Source: CAWCLK01 sp963796225 (GTDB taxonomy: Bacteria; Actinomycetota; Nitriliruptoria; Nitriliruptorales; Nitriliruptoraceae). Taken from it: a stretch of 64,000 bases of DNA. Position numbers and translations under genes: made by a program. The DNA lies in the NCBI GenBank assembly GCA_963796225.1, contig CAWCLK010000057.1, positions 76,432 to 140,431 of the forward strand, in the 5' to 3' direction. A model generated the notes under the pieces. That model searched no databases, was not told where the DNA came from, and saw only the letters and a program-made list of their open reading frames with translations. Positions 36,795 through 45,417 of this stretch are shown here, in pieces (the stretch's first letter is position 1; the number at the start of each line of letters is the position of its first letter).

Positions 36795-37961
36795 TCAGGC
36801 CTGCTGGGCCAGCTCGACGGCCTTCTCGGCCGCCTCGCCCATGGCCGCGGCCGCGATGACGTTGGGGTGGTCGGCCTCGGTGAGGATGCGCCGGCCCTCC
36901 TCGGCGTTGGTGCCGTCGAGGCGCACGACCAGCTTCTGGTCGATGTCGCCGAGCTGCTCCATCGCGCCGAGCACGCCCCGGGCGACCTCGTCGCACTGGG
37001 TGATGCCCCCGAAGACGTTGACCAGGACGCTCTTCACGCGGTCGTCGGACAGGACCAGGGACAGCGACTCGGCCATGGTCTCGGCCGAGGCGCCACCACC
37101 GATGTCGAGGAAGTCCGCGGCGTGGCCACCGGCCTGCGCGATGACGTCCAGCGAGGCCATGACCAGACCGGCGCCGTTGCCCAGCAGCCCGACGGTGCCA
37201 TCGAGCTTGACGTACTGGATGCCGGCTTCCTTGGCCTTCTGCTCCTGGTCGTCACGCTCCTCGATGCCCTCGACGTCCCACTCGGCGTAGTCGCCGTGGC
37301 GGAAGGCCGCGTTGTTGTCGAGCGAGACCTTGGAGTCCAGCGCCAGCACGCGGCCCTCGGTGGTGAGGATCAGCGGGTTGATCTCGAGCAGGGTCGCGTC
37401 CTCGGCGATCATCGTGTCGAAGAGGCTGACCAGCAGGTCGGCGGCCTGGTCACGGGCCTGCTCGGGCAGGTTCGCGCGGGTGACGATGTCGAGCGCGGTG
37501 GCGCGGGGCAGCCCGTCGGCGGTCTCCGACGGCATCAGCTGGTGCTTGACGACCGCCTCCGGCTGGGTGCGGTTGACCTCCTCGATGTCCATCCCGCCCT
37601 CGCGGGAGCAGATCACGAGGTAGCCCTTGCCGACCCGGTCGTGCAGGATCGACAGGTAGTACTCCTCGTCGATGTCGCTGCCCGGCTCGACGTAGATCAC
37701 GTGGACGACGTGGCCCTTGATGTCGAGGCCGAAGATCGACTCGGCGTGCTCGCGGGCCTCCTCGGGGGTCTTGGCGAGCTTGACCCCGCCGGCCTTGCCG
37801 CGACCGCCCATCTTCACCTGGGCCTTGATGACGGTCATGCCGCCGAGCTCACGCGCGGCCTGCTCGACCTCGTCGGGCGTGCGACAGACGCGGCCCTCGG
37901 GTGGCACGGCCACGCCGTTGCGGGCGAACAGCTGCTTTCCCTGGTACTCGACGAGATCCAT
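36795..37961 (-). CDS. sucC: ADP-forming succinate-CoA ligase subunit beta
   Basis: 388 residues. ATP-grasp N-terminus MDLVEYQGKQLFARNGVAVP, VIKAQVKMGGRGKAGGVK, then the CoA-ligase domain with NGAGLVMASLDVIAQAGGHA and VNVFGGITQCDEVARGVL. Intact. It completes the TCA-cycle step that would take succinyl-CoA from mutase reactions, consistent with the cobalamin-binding subunit upstream. Confidence 0.97.
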   Translation of the reverse strand: MDLVEYQGKQLFARNGVAVPPEGRVCRTPDEVEQAARELGGMTVIKAQVKMGGRGKAGGVKLAKTPEEAREHAESIFGLDIKGHVVHVIYVEPGSDIDEEYYLSILHDRVGKGYLVICSREGGMDIEEVNRTQPEAVVKHQLMPSETADGLPRATALDIVTRANLPEQARDQAADLLVSLFDTMIAEDATLLEINPLILTTEGRVLALDSKVSLDNNAAFRHGDYAEWDVEGIEERDDQEQKAKEAGIQYVKLDGTVGLLGNGAGLVMASLDVIAQAGGHAADFLDIGGGASAETMAESLSLVLSDDRVKSVLVNVFGGITQCDEVARGVLGAMEQLGDIDQKLVVRLDGTNAEEGRRILTEADHPNVIAAAAMGEAAEKAVELAQQA

Positions 37962-38056
37962 GGCGTACGGGCCTTTGGTCGGCGGGCGGGTGGCGGGGGC
38001 GCGGGGCAGCGGGCGCGTCGCGGGGCGGAGCGGGGGGACCGCCCCGTCAACGACGA

Positions 38057-38080
38057 CGAGCGGGTCGTCAGACCCGCTCG
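38057..38080 (-). terminator. Hairpin overlapping the stop of the B12-binding gene
   Basis: CGAGCGGGTC/GACCCGCTCG, a perfect 10-bp stem whose 4-nt loop contains the stop codon of the B12-binding subunit. It may terminate transcription before sucC. Confidence 0.5.
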
Positions 38081-38463
38081 GAGATGTTGTCCCGCACCCA
38101 GTCGGTGATGGCCTTCATGGGGGTGCCGGGTGTGAAGATCTCGGCCACACCGGCCTCCTTGAGGACCGGGATGTCCTCGTCGGGGATGATCCCACCCCCG
38201 AAGACCACGATGTCGTCGGCGCCCTCCTGGCGGAGGAGCTCGACGACCTTGGGGAACAGCGTCATGTGCGCCCCGGAGTGGATCGACAGCCCGATGGCCT
38301 GGGCGTCCTCCTGGATCGCCGCGGAGACGATCTGGGACGGCGTCTGGTGCAGGCCGGTGTAGATGACCTCGAACCCGGCGTCTCGCAGGGCACGTGCGAC
38401 GACCTTCGCGCCACGGTCGTGGCCATCGAGACCCGGCTTGGCGACGACCACGCGAATGGGCAC
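38068..38463 (-). CDS. Free-standing cobalamin-binding subunit of an acyl-CoA mutase
   Basis: 131 residues. A complete B12-binding Rossmann domain: VVVAKPGLDGHDRGAKVVA (DxHxxG with the cobalt-coordinating His), GLSIHSGAHMTLFP and VFGGGIIPDEDIPVLKEAGV. It is the size of the small subunit of two-component mutases (methylmalonyl-, isobutyryl- or 2-hydroxyisobutyryl-CoA mutases), whose large subunit is not in the window. The Ecm-like enzyme at 22-24 kb has its own B12 domain, so this is for another partner. GTG 38463 has AGGAG 9 nt upstream. Confidence 0.92.
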   Translation of the reverse strand: MPIRVVVAKPGLDGHDRGAKVVARALRDAGFEVIYTGLHQTPSQIVSAAIQEDAQAIGLSIHSGAHMTLFPKVVELLRQEGADDIVVFGGGIIPDEDIPVLKEAGVAEIFTPGTPMKAITDWVRDNISERV

Positions 38464-38623
38464 GGGGCACGGCTCCTGGTGGGATGTCGATCGGGACGGC
38501 CTCGAGGGTAGTGCAGCCCCGACCCACCGGTCACCTCGGGGCTGGCCCGACGGGAGGTGTCCGCGGGCGGCGGGGCGAGCACGAGCAACTAGCGTCGCCG
38601 CCCCGCGACGCGAGGCCACCGGC

Positions 38624-40154
38624 GTGCCCGACCCCGACCCCTGCCCCCGCTGCGACCAGCCGCTCCACGACGAGGTGCCGGGCTGGTGCCCGCACTGCGG
38701 CGACCACCAGCGGGTGGGCGCCCGGGCACTGCTCGCCTGGCTGGTGCCGGACGCCGAGGACGTCGACGTGCCCGCTGGCCGGCCCGACCCGCTGGGCTGG
38801 CCCGACCACGACGACCTGCGCGACGCCGCCGAGGAGAAGGCCGGCGCCGACGAGTCCGTGGTCGTGGTCCGCGGCCACGTCGGCGACGCCGCGGCGGTGG
38901 TCGTCGCGTGGGAGTTCGCGTTCCTCGGCGGGTCGATGGGGTCGGTCGCCGGGGCGCGCATCGCGGCGGCCTACGACGCCGCGCGGGACGCCGGGCTGCC
39001 GGTGGTGCTGCTGCCCTCCACCGGCGGGGCGCGCATGCAGGAGGGCATGGTCTCGCTGGTGCAGATGGCCGCGACCACGGCCGCCGCGACCCGGCACGCC
39101 GACGCGGGCCTGCTGCAGGTCACCGTCCTGCGCGACCCGACGACGGGTGGCGTGTTCGCCTCGCACGCCAACCTCGCCGACGTGGTCTGGGCCGAACCCG
39201 GCGCGACCATCGGGTTCGCCGGTCCCCGCGTGGCCGAGGCCATGACCGGCGGCCCGTTGCCGTCCGGGTCGCACACGGCGCGGGGCGCCAAGGCCGCGGG
39301 ACTGGTCGACGACGTCGTCGCGCGCGACCAGCTGCCTGCCCGGCTCGGGGCCCTGCTCGCGTGGCCGCGGCGAGGCGGCCCGGGGGGCGATCGAGGTCGC
39401 CGGACGGGAGCGCGCGAACCGGCCGCCGACCCGTGGACGCAGGTCCAGCGCGCCCGCGCGACCGACCGCGTCCGCACGCCCGCGGCTGCTCGCCGACCTC
39501 GACGTCGTGGACGAGCTGCGGGGCGACCGCAGCGGGGACGAGGACCCCAGCGTGCGGGTGGTGCTGGCGCGGCTGGCCGGCCGCCCCGTCGTGGTGGTCG
39601 GCCTCGACCCGGCGGCGGGGCGGCTGGTCCCGGCCGGCTACCGCACCGCCTGGCGGGGGCTGGACCTCGCGGGGCGACTCGGCGTGCCCGTGGTGACCCT
39701 GGTGGACACGCCGGGCGCCGACGCCTCCGCCGCCTCCGAGGCCGGCGGCATCGCCCACCACATCGCCCGGACCTTCCAGCGGCTGCTGACCGTCCCCACC
39801 CCCGTGGTGGCGCTCGTGGTCGGCGAGGGCGGCTCCGGCGGGGCGCTGGCCCTGGCCGTCGGCGACCGGCTGCTCATCCAGGAGCACGCCATGTTCTCGG
39901 TCATCGCCCCCGAGGGCGCGGCCGCCATCCTCCACCGCGACAGCTCCCGGGCACCCGACGTCGCCGCACTGCTGGACCCCACCGCCCAGCGCCTGCACGC
40001 CCTCGGCATCGCCGACGAGGTCGTGCCCGAGCCCGCCGGCGCCGAGGCCGCCGCGGCGTGGGCGGCCGTGGCCCGGCACCTGGACGAGCTCGCCGACCGG
40101 TTCGACGTCGGTGCGCGGATCGAGCGGTGGCGGCACGCGGGTACCGTCAGCTAG
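38624..40154 (+). CDS. Fused acetyl-CoA carboxylase carboxyltransferase AccD-AccA (frameshifted in this sequence)
   Basis: The N-terminal zinc ribbon CPRC...CPHC is typical of AccD. The beta crotonase-like domain has FLGGSMGSVAGARIAAA, LLPSTGGARMQEG and PTTGGVFASHANLADV. The alpha half has DPWTQVQRARATDRVRTP, VTLVDTPGADASAASEAGG and GEGGSGGALALAVGDRLLI. A fused AccDA of about 509 residues transfers carboxyl from biotin to acetyl- or propionyl-CoA. One extra base near 39480 shifts the frame from PRTP to RLLADLDVVDELRG. GTG 38624 opens the zinc ribbon. The stop is 3 bp before the next gene. Confidence 0.88.
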
Positions 40155-40157
40155 GTC

Positions 40158-40671
40158 GTGACCGAGCCCTCCTCCCCCGACTTCGGCCCGCGCGGGTACC
40201 TGCCCGAACGGGCCTCGAAGCGTGCCCGCAAGATCGTGCTGCGCGCCCCGCTCGGGCTGCAGTGGATCGTGGCGGCCGTGGTCTTCGGGGTGCTGGTCGT
40301 GGTGGCTGGCGTGCTGTGGCTGAGCGGCGGGGGCCCGCCCGGGCCGCCGTACGTCGAGGTCGGGGCGCTGCCGAGCGCCGCCGGCCCGACCGTGACGGCG
40401 CTGGACGAGGTCGACGCGTGGCTGGTGACCGGCTCGGGCCCGGCCCTGGCCGTCCCCCGGGAGCAGGTCGCCCAGCTCGGCTGGTGCGAGGCGACCGGCC
40501 ACTTCGAGTCCACCGACGGGCGGGCGTGGTCCGCGACGGGGCGCGGGTACGGGACGCCGTCCCTGCGCACGCACCCGGTGGTGGTCCACGACGGGACGGT
40601 CTACGTGGACCCGACAGCGCGTGCGGGACGGTGCGCGCCCCGCCGAGGAGGCGGTCGACCCCGCCTGCTGA
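40158..40671 (+). CDS. Membrane-anchored Rieske-like protein lacking cluster ligands (3' frameshift)
   Basis: One transmembrane helix (LQWIVAAVVFGVLVVVAGVL) follows a basic cytoplasmic N-terminus. The external part, with VDAWLVTGSGPALAVPREQ, WCEATGHFESTDGRAWSATG and LRTHPVVVHDGTVYVDPTA, follows the strand order and W-C...H pattern of Rieske domains. It lacks the paired CxH/CxxH ligands, keeping only one Cys and one His. I place the stop at TGA 40669-40671, reached after a one-base slip near 40615 that restores high third-position GC. Function unknown. Confidence 0.6.
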
Positions 40672-40735
40672 CGACCCCCGGGGCCGACCGGCCCGGTGCG
40701 TGGGGGCCGAAGGTCCTTTTCCACGCTCTCCACCG

Positions 40736-40764
40736 TTTCTATTCGCCGGGGCGGTGTCTACGGT
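40736..40764 (+). promoter_or_regulatory. Leaderless promoter of the HTH regulator
   Basis: TTTCTA (40736-40741) and TACGGT (40759-40764) are separated by 17 bp in a locally AT-rich stretch. The predicted start falls on or beside ATG 40771, giving a leaderless message. Confidence 0.5.
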
Positions 40765-40770
40765 CGCCCC

Positions 40771-41454
40771 ATGGACACCGACGAGACCGCCACCGCCCTG
40801 CACCGCGCCCTGTCGCACCCCGCCCGGGGGCGCCTGCTGGACGTGCTGCGCAGCGAGCAGCGCCCCGTCGGCGTCGAGGAGCTGGCCGAACGGAGTGGGC
40901 TGCACGTCAACACGGTCCGCGGCCACCTCGCCCAGCTCGAGGCCGCCGGCCTGGTGACCTCCGCCCCCGAACCCCGTGATCGGCCGGGGCGCCCACGGCA
41001 GGTCTACCGGCCCACCGACCGAGCGGCCGCCGCCGACGAGCCGAGCTACCGCTTCCTCGCACAGGTGCTGTCGAGCTACGTCGCCGCCACCACGACCGAT
41101 CCGGCGGCGGCGGGGCGTGAGGCGGGCATCGCCTGGGGCCGGCACCTGGTCGAGGGCCCGGCCCCGTTCGCCACCGTGGACGTGCCGGCGGCCCTGGCCG
41201 AGGTCATGGGCCTGCTCGACGGGTTCGGCTTCGCGCCCCGGCTCGAGCAGCGCACGACCGACCACCCGGTGGTCCACCTGCACCGGTGTCCCTTCGTGGA
41301 GGTGGCCCGCGACCAGCAGGACGTGGTGTGCGCGATCCACCTCGGGCTGCTGCAGGGCGCGCTGGCCGAGCTGGGCGGCGACGTCGAGGCGACCGAGCTG
41401 CTGCCGTTCGTCGAGCCCGACCGGTGCGTGGCCCACCTGCGGGTGCGGTCGTGA
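40771..41454 (+). CDS. HTH regulator with three-Cys metal- or Fe-S-sensing domain (SufR-like)
   Basis: 227 residues. N-terminal winged helix LHRALSHPARGRLLDVLRSE with ELAERSGLHVNTVRGHLAQL. The C-terminal sensor domain holds three conserved cysteines in HRCPFVEVARDQQDVVCAIH and EPDRCVAHLRV. The spacing resembles SufR/DeoR-like Fe-S regulators, which would suit sensing NO or redox state. The stop overlaps the next gene (GTGA), so it is cotranscribed with the NnrS-like and hemerythrin genes. Confidence 0.82.
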   Translation: MDTDETATALHRALSHPARGRLLDVLRSEQRPVGVEELAERSGLHVNTVRGHLAQLEAAGLVTSAPEPRDRPGRPRQVYRPTDRAAAADEPSYRFLAQVLSSYVAATTTDPAAAGREAGIAWGRHLVEGPAPFATVDVPAALAEVMGLLDGFGFAPRLEQRTTDHPVVHLHRCPFVEVARDQQDVVCAIHLGLLQGALAELGGDVEATELLPFVEPDRCVAHLRVRS

Positions 41455-42608
41455 GTGCGTCGGTCACGGTCGAGTACTCGGCAGGCGACACCCGCGCCGG
41501 CGCTGCCGCGGCGGGCGCGTGGCGTGCTGCTGGCCGCGGGCGGCGCCGCGCTGCTCATGGGGGTGTGGACCGGGCTGATGAAGGCGGGCATGCACGAGCC
41601 CATGGGCCCGGTCGCCGCGCACGGCCCGCTGATGGCGCTGGGGTTCCTCGGCACCCTCATCGGGCTGGAGCGCGCGGTCGCGCACGGGACCCGGTGGTCG
41701 GCGCTGGCCCCGGCCGCCAGCGCCGCCGGCGTGGTCGCCGTGCTGGGCGGGGCGCCGACCGTGGTGGGCGGCAGCCTGTTCGCCCTCGCCGGGGCGACCG
41801 TGTGCCTGGTGTTCGCCGACCTGCTGCGCCGCCACGCCGACCACGCGCTGGGCCTCATGGCCGCCGGCGCCGTGGCGTGGGCGGGCGCCGGGGCGCTGTG
41901 GGCCGCCGGCTGGAGCCCGGTGCGCATCGCCCCGCTGCTCGCGGCCTTCCTCGTGCTGACCATCGTGGGCGAGCGGGTGGAGCTGTCCCGGCTGGCGGCG
42001 CCCACGCCTGCGGCCCTGCGACGCCTGCTGCTGGCCGCCGGTGTCTTCGCCCTCGGGGCCGTGGTCGCCCTGGTCGCCTGGCGGACCGGGCTCCTGCTCG
42101 CGGGAGTGGGCGCGGTGCTGCAGGCCGCGTGGTTGCTCCGCCACGACATCGCGCGCGTGACCATCCGCCGTCCGGGGCTGCCGAGGTTCGCGGCGACGTG
42201 CATGCTCGCCGGGCACGCCTGGCTCGCGGCGGCCGGGGCGCTCTGGATCGCCGAGGCCGCCGGCGTCGGGCCGTGGCTGGTCCACGACGCCGCCCTGCAC
42301 GCCGTCTTCCTCGGCTTCGTGATGTCGATGGTCATGGGCCACGCCCCGATCATCCTGCCCGCCGTCCTGCACCGGCCGCTGCCCCACACCGGCCTCGGCT
42401 GGGTCCCGCTGGTCCTGCTCCACGCGTCGCTGGCGGTGCGCGTCGGCGCCGACCTCGCGGGCTCGGCCTGGCTGCGCGGCTGGGCCGCCCACGGCAACGT
42501 GACCGCGCTGCTGCGTTCGTCGGCCTGTCCGCCCTCGTGGCCCGGCGCGCCCGGTCACGCCCCGCTCCCCCGTCCCCCGCTGTCGTGTCCCACGGGAGTG
42601 CCGCATGA
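41451..42608 (+). CDS. NnrS-like multi-pass membrane protein 1 (frameshifted)
   Basis: About 385 residues and ten hydrophobic helices. The conserved AAHGPLMALGFLGTLIGLE (His-bearing helix), LVHDAALHAVFLGFVMSMVM and GHAPIILPAVLHRPLP hold several membrane histidines, as in NnrS/heme-copper-like proteins linked to nitric oxide response. The start is GTG 41451, overlapping the regulator stop; the N-terminal 20 codons are in a different frame from the body (break near 41515). A second break near 42512 leads to FVGLSALVARRARSRPAPP and a TGA overlapping the next ATG. The exact biochemical role is unknown. Confidence 0.75.
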   Translation: MSASVTVEYSAGDTRAGAAAAGAWRAAGRGRRRAAHGGVDRADEGGHARAHGPGRRARPADGAGVPRHPHRAGARGRARDPVVGAGPGRQRRRRGRRAGRGADRGGRQPVRPRRGDRVPGVRRPAAPPRRPRAGPHGRRRRGVGGRRGAVGRRLEPGAHRPAARGLPRADHRGRAGGAVPAGGAHACGPATPAAGRRCLRPRGRGRPGRLADRAPARGSGRGAAGRVVAPPRHRARDHPPSGAAEVRGDVHARRARLARGGRGALDRRGRRRRAVAGPRRRPARRLPRLRDVDGHGPRPDHPARRPAPAAAPHRPRLGPAGPAPRVAGGARRRRPRGLGLAARLGRPRQRDRAAAFVGLSALVARRARSRPAPPSPAVVSHGSAA

Positions 42609-43934
42609 CCGGCCAACCCCCTGCCCGTACCCCCCTCGCCGGCCACCGGTCCCACACGCTCGGTCGGTCCCCCTTCGGCGCCACCGCCCCGTCCATCGCC
42701 GCGGCCCTGCTGTACGCCGTGGTCGCCGTGGTCTGGGTCACGTTCGGCGACGACTGGGTCCCGGGTCGCTGGATCCCCGTGCACCTGTTCACCCTCGGCG
42801 TGCTGACCAACCTCGTGCTGGTGTTCAGCGAGCACTTCGGGCGGACCCTGACCCGCCAGCCGGCCGAGCGGATCCGCTGGCAGCCGCCGGTGCTCAACGC
42901 CGGCGTCGTGGCGCTGCTGGTCGGACTGCCGCAGGGCTGGACGTGGCTGGTGGCCATCGGGCGCCACGGTCGTGACCGCCGTCGTGTTCGTGTCCTACTG
43001 GCGCCTGCGCTCGATGCGGCACGCGGCGGTCGGGGCCCGGTTCGTGTGGATCGTGCGCATGTACGAGCGGGCCCACGGGGCGTTCATCCACGGGGCGGTG
43101 CTCGGGGCGCTGATGGGCACGGGCGTGCTGTCGGGCAGCTGGTACCTGTCGGCCCGGACCGCCCACCTGCACGTCAACGTGCTCGGGTGGGGTGGGCTGA
43201 CCCTGCTGGCGACCCTGGTGTTCTTCGGGCCCACGCTGGTCCGCACGCGCATCGTCGAGGGCGCCGACGAGCGCGCGGCCCGGGCCCTGCGGCGGGGCGC
43301 CACCGGCCTGACCGTTGGCGTGGTCCTGCTCCTGCTCACCGGCGTCGGCGGGACGGCCGCGACCGTCCTGCGGGTGCTCGCCGCCGCCGCCCTCGGTGTC
43401 TTCGCGTGGGCGACCACCGTGACCTGCGTGCCCGTGGGCCAGGCCGCCCACCGCGCCAACCCGTCCGCGACCCGCTGGCCGGTCGTCGCCGTCAGCACCT
43501 GGTTCACGCTGGCGGTCTGGGCCGACGTCGCCGTGGTGGCCACCGGGTCCTGGCGGTACCTCGACGCCCTCGGCCTGGTCGCGATCCTCGGCGTGCTCGG
43601 CCAGTCGATCGCCACCGTCCTCACCTACCTCGCCCCGATGCTGCGCAGCCGCAGCTTCGGCGGGCGCGACCTCGTGATCGCACGCCTCGAGCGGGGCGCC
43701 ACCGTCCGCACGGCCGCGTGGAACACCGGCGTCGCCGCACTGGTCACCGCGGCCGTGCTGCGGGGCGGGGCGGCGCCGCTCGGCGTGGTCCTCGCCCGGG
43801 GCGGGTGGGCGCTGGTCGCCCTCGCCCTGCTCCAGCAGCTCGTCGCGGGCCTGCGCCCCGTCCCTGCCGAGGCCGAGGACGGCGACGCCCGTTCCGCCGT
43901 CGCCCGCCGGTACCGCGACGCCGAGGCCTCCTGA
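42605..43934 (+). CDS. NnrS/Cu-oxidase-N-like multi-pass membrane protein 2 (frameshifted)
   Basis: About 443 residues and eleven to twelve helices. WIPVHLFTLGVLTNLVLVFS followed by EHFGRTL, and ARTAHLHVNVLGWGGLTLLA, match the membrane domain found at the N-terminus of actinobacterial copper-containing nitrite reductase-like proteins. Here no multicopper domain follows. Conserved His residues lie in helices. One extra base near 42962 breaks the frame; removing it joins VAIG to ATVVTAVVFVSYWRLRSM. ATG 42605 overlaps the previous stop (ATGA). Confidence 0.75.
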
Positions 43935-43973
43935 CCTGCCCTGTCCACCCTCCGAACCGATCGAGGTCACCCC

Positions 43974-44794
43974 ATGACCACCCTGACCACCCTCGCCTCC
44001 TCCCCCGAGGACGCCGCGGCCGCCGAGGCCGTCGAGCAGCACCACGCCCAGATGGCCGGCGCGCTGGCCACCCACGTCGCCGGACTCGTGGCGGCGGCCT
44101 CGCGCGGCGACGCCGAGGCTGCCGAGACCGCCCGCCGTGACCCTCGTCGGCTGGTGCCGTGCGGAGCTCGTCCCGCACGCGCTCGCCGAGGAGCAGGCCA
44201 TGTACCCGCCGGCCCACGCCATGGCCGAGGGCCGCCTGCTGGTCACCAGCATGATCGACGAGCACCACGTGATCACCGGCCTGGTCGAGGCCGTCGAGCG
44301 TGCCGACGACCCGGTCGCGGCCGCCGCCTCGGCCACCGCGCTGCGCGTGATGTTCGACAGCCACCTGGCCAAGGAGAACGAGCTGGTCCTGCCGCTGCTG
44401 ACCTCGGCACGGGACGTCTCGGTCGCCGACCTGCTCGGCGGCATGCACGAGCTGCTCGGCGCAGCCGCCCACGACGACGACGCACGGCGACCACCACCAC
44501 GGCGAGGCCGCCGCCCCGACGACCGACACCGGTCACACCTGCGGGTGCGGGGAGGTCGACCCGGCCGGTCACCCCGAGCTCGACGCGCGGAGCATCCCCC
44601 ACGCCATCCGGCACGCCACGATCTTCGGGGCGCTCGATGCCGTCGCCCCCGGGGCCGGTCTCGTGCTCGTCGCGCCCCACGACCCGGTCCCGTTGCTGGC
44701 CCAGGTGGAGCAGCGCACCCCCGGCCGGTTCGAGGTCAGCTACCTCGAGCAGGGTCCCGAGGCCTGGCGTCTGCTGTTCCTGCGCCGCGGCTGA
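43974..44794 (+). CDS. Hemerythrin-DUF2249 protein (two frame breaks)
   Basis: About 270 residues. The four-helix hemerythrin domain shows iron-ligand candidates in EQHHAQMAGALATHV, ALAEEQAMYPPAH, DEHHVITGLVEAV and SHLAKENELVLPLL. The C-terminal DUF2249 domain follows an HTCGCGEVD linker: ELDARSIPHAIRHATIFGAL and APHDPVPLLAQVEQRTPGRF. The frame slips near 44135 and again near 44485. Hemerythrin-DUF2249 proteins often sit with NO- or oxygen-responsive genes, matching the NnrS-like genes upstream. Confidence 0.82.
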
Positions 44795-44818
44795 CCCACG
44801 GCTGCCCCGCCGACGCCG

Positions 44819-45417
44819 TCAGGCCGCGACGGCGTCGGCGAGCAGCAGCGTCCCGACGGCGACGAACACCGCCGCGGCGATGCGGCGGACGAGGTGCTCG
44901 GGCATGCGGGCGCCGGCGCGGTTGCCCACCAGGATCGCGATGGAGCTGGCCAGCGTCATGCCGGCCGTCGCCCCGATCCAGGTGGGCAGCGCCCCGCGCG
45001 TGGTGGCCAGCGTGACCGTGGCCAGCATGGTCTTGTCGCCGAACTCGGCCGCCAGGAACGCCAGGTAGGTCGTCACCAGCGCACCCCGCCCCCCGGCACG
45101 GTCCGCCTCGGCCCCGACGTCATCGTCGCCGTCATCATCGACGTCCTCGTCGTCGTCATCGTCCTCGCGCAGCGTCCAGATCCCGAAGCCGACGAACAGC
45201 AGGCCGGCCACGACCTGGACGGGGCGCTGCGGCAGGGTCTGGCCCGCGATCGCCCCGACCACCACCGCGATGCCGAGCATCGTGGCCGCCGCGGCAGCGA
45301 TGCCCGCCAGCACCACGGCCGCACGGTGGCGCGCCGCCAGGGCCAGCGCGAGCAGCTGGCTCTTGTCCCCCAGCTCGGCGACGAACACGATGCCGAGCAC
45401 GGCAGCAGATCGGTCAT
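44819..45417 (-). CDS. GDT1/TMEM165 (UPF0016) family cation transporter (5' frame break)
   Basis: Two copies of the family motif, VAELGDKSQLLALAL and AAEFGDKTMLATVTL, on hydrophobic helices, with an Asp-rich cytoplasmic linker (RED followed by a run of D/E) between them. This is the six-helix GDT1 architecture; homologues export Mn or carry Ca/H. The ATG 45417 frame (MTDLL) lacks one base near 45403 and then joins AVLGIVFVAELGD, so in this sequence the helicase frame runs into the gene without a stop. Confidence 0.85.
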
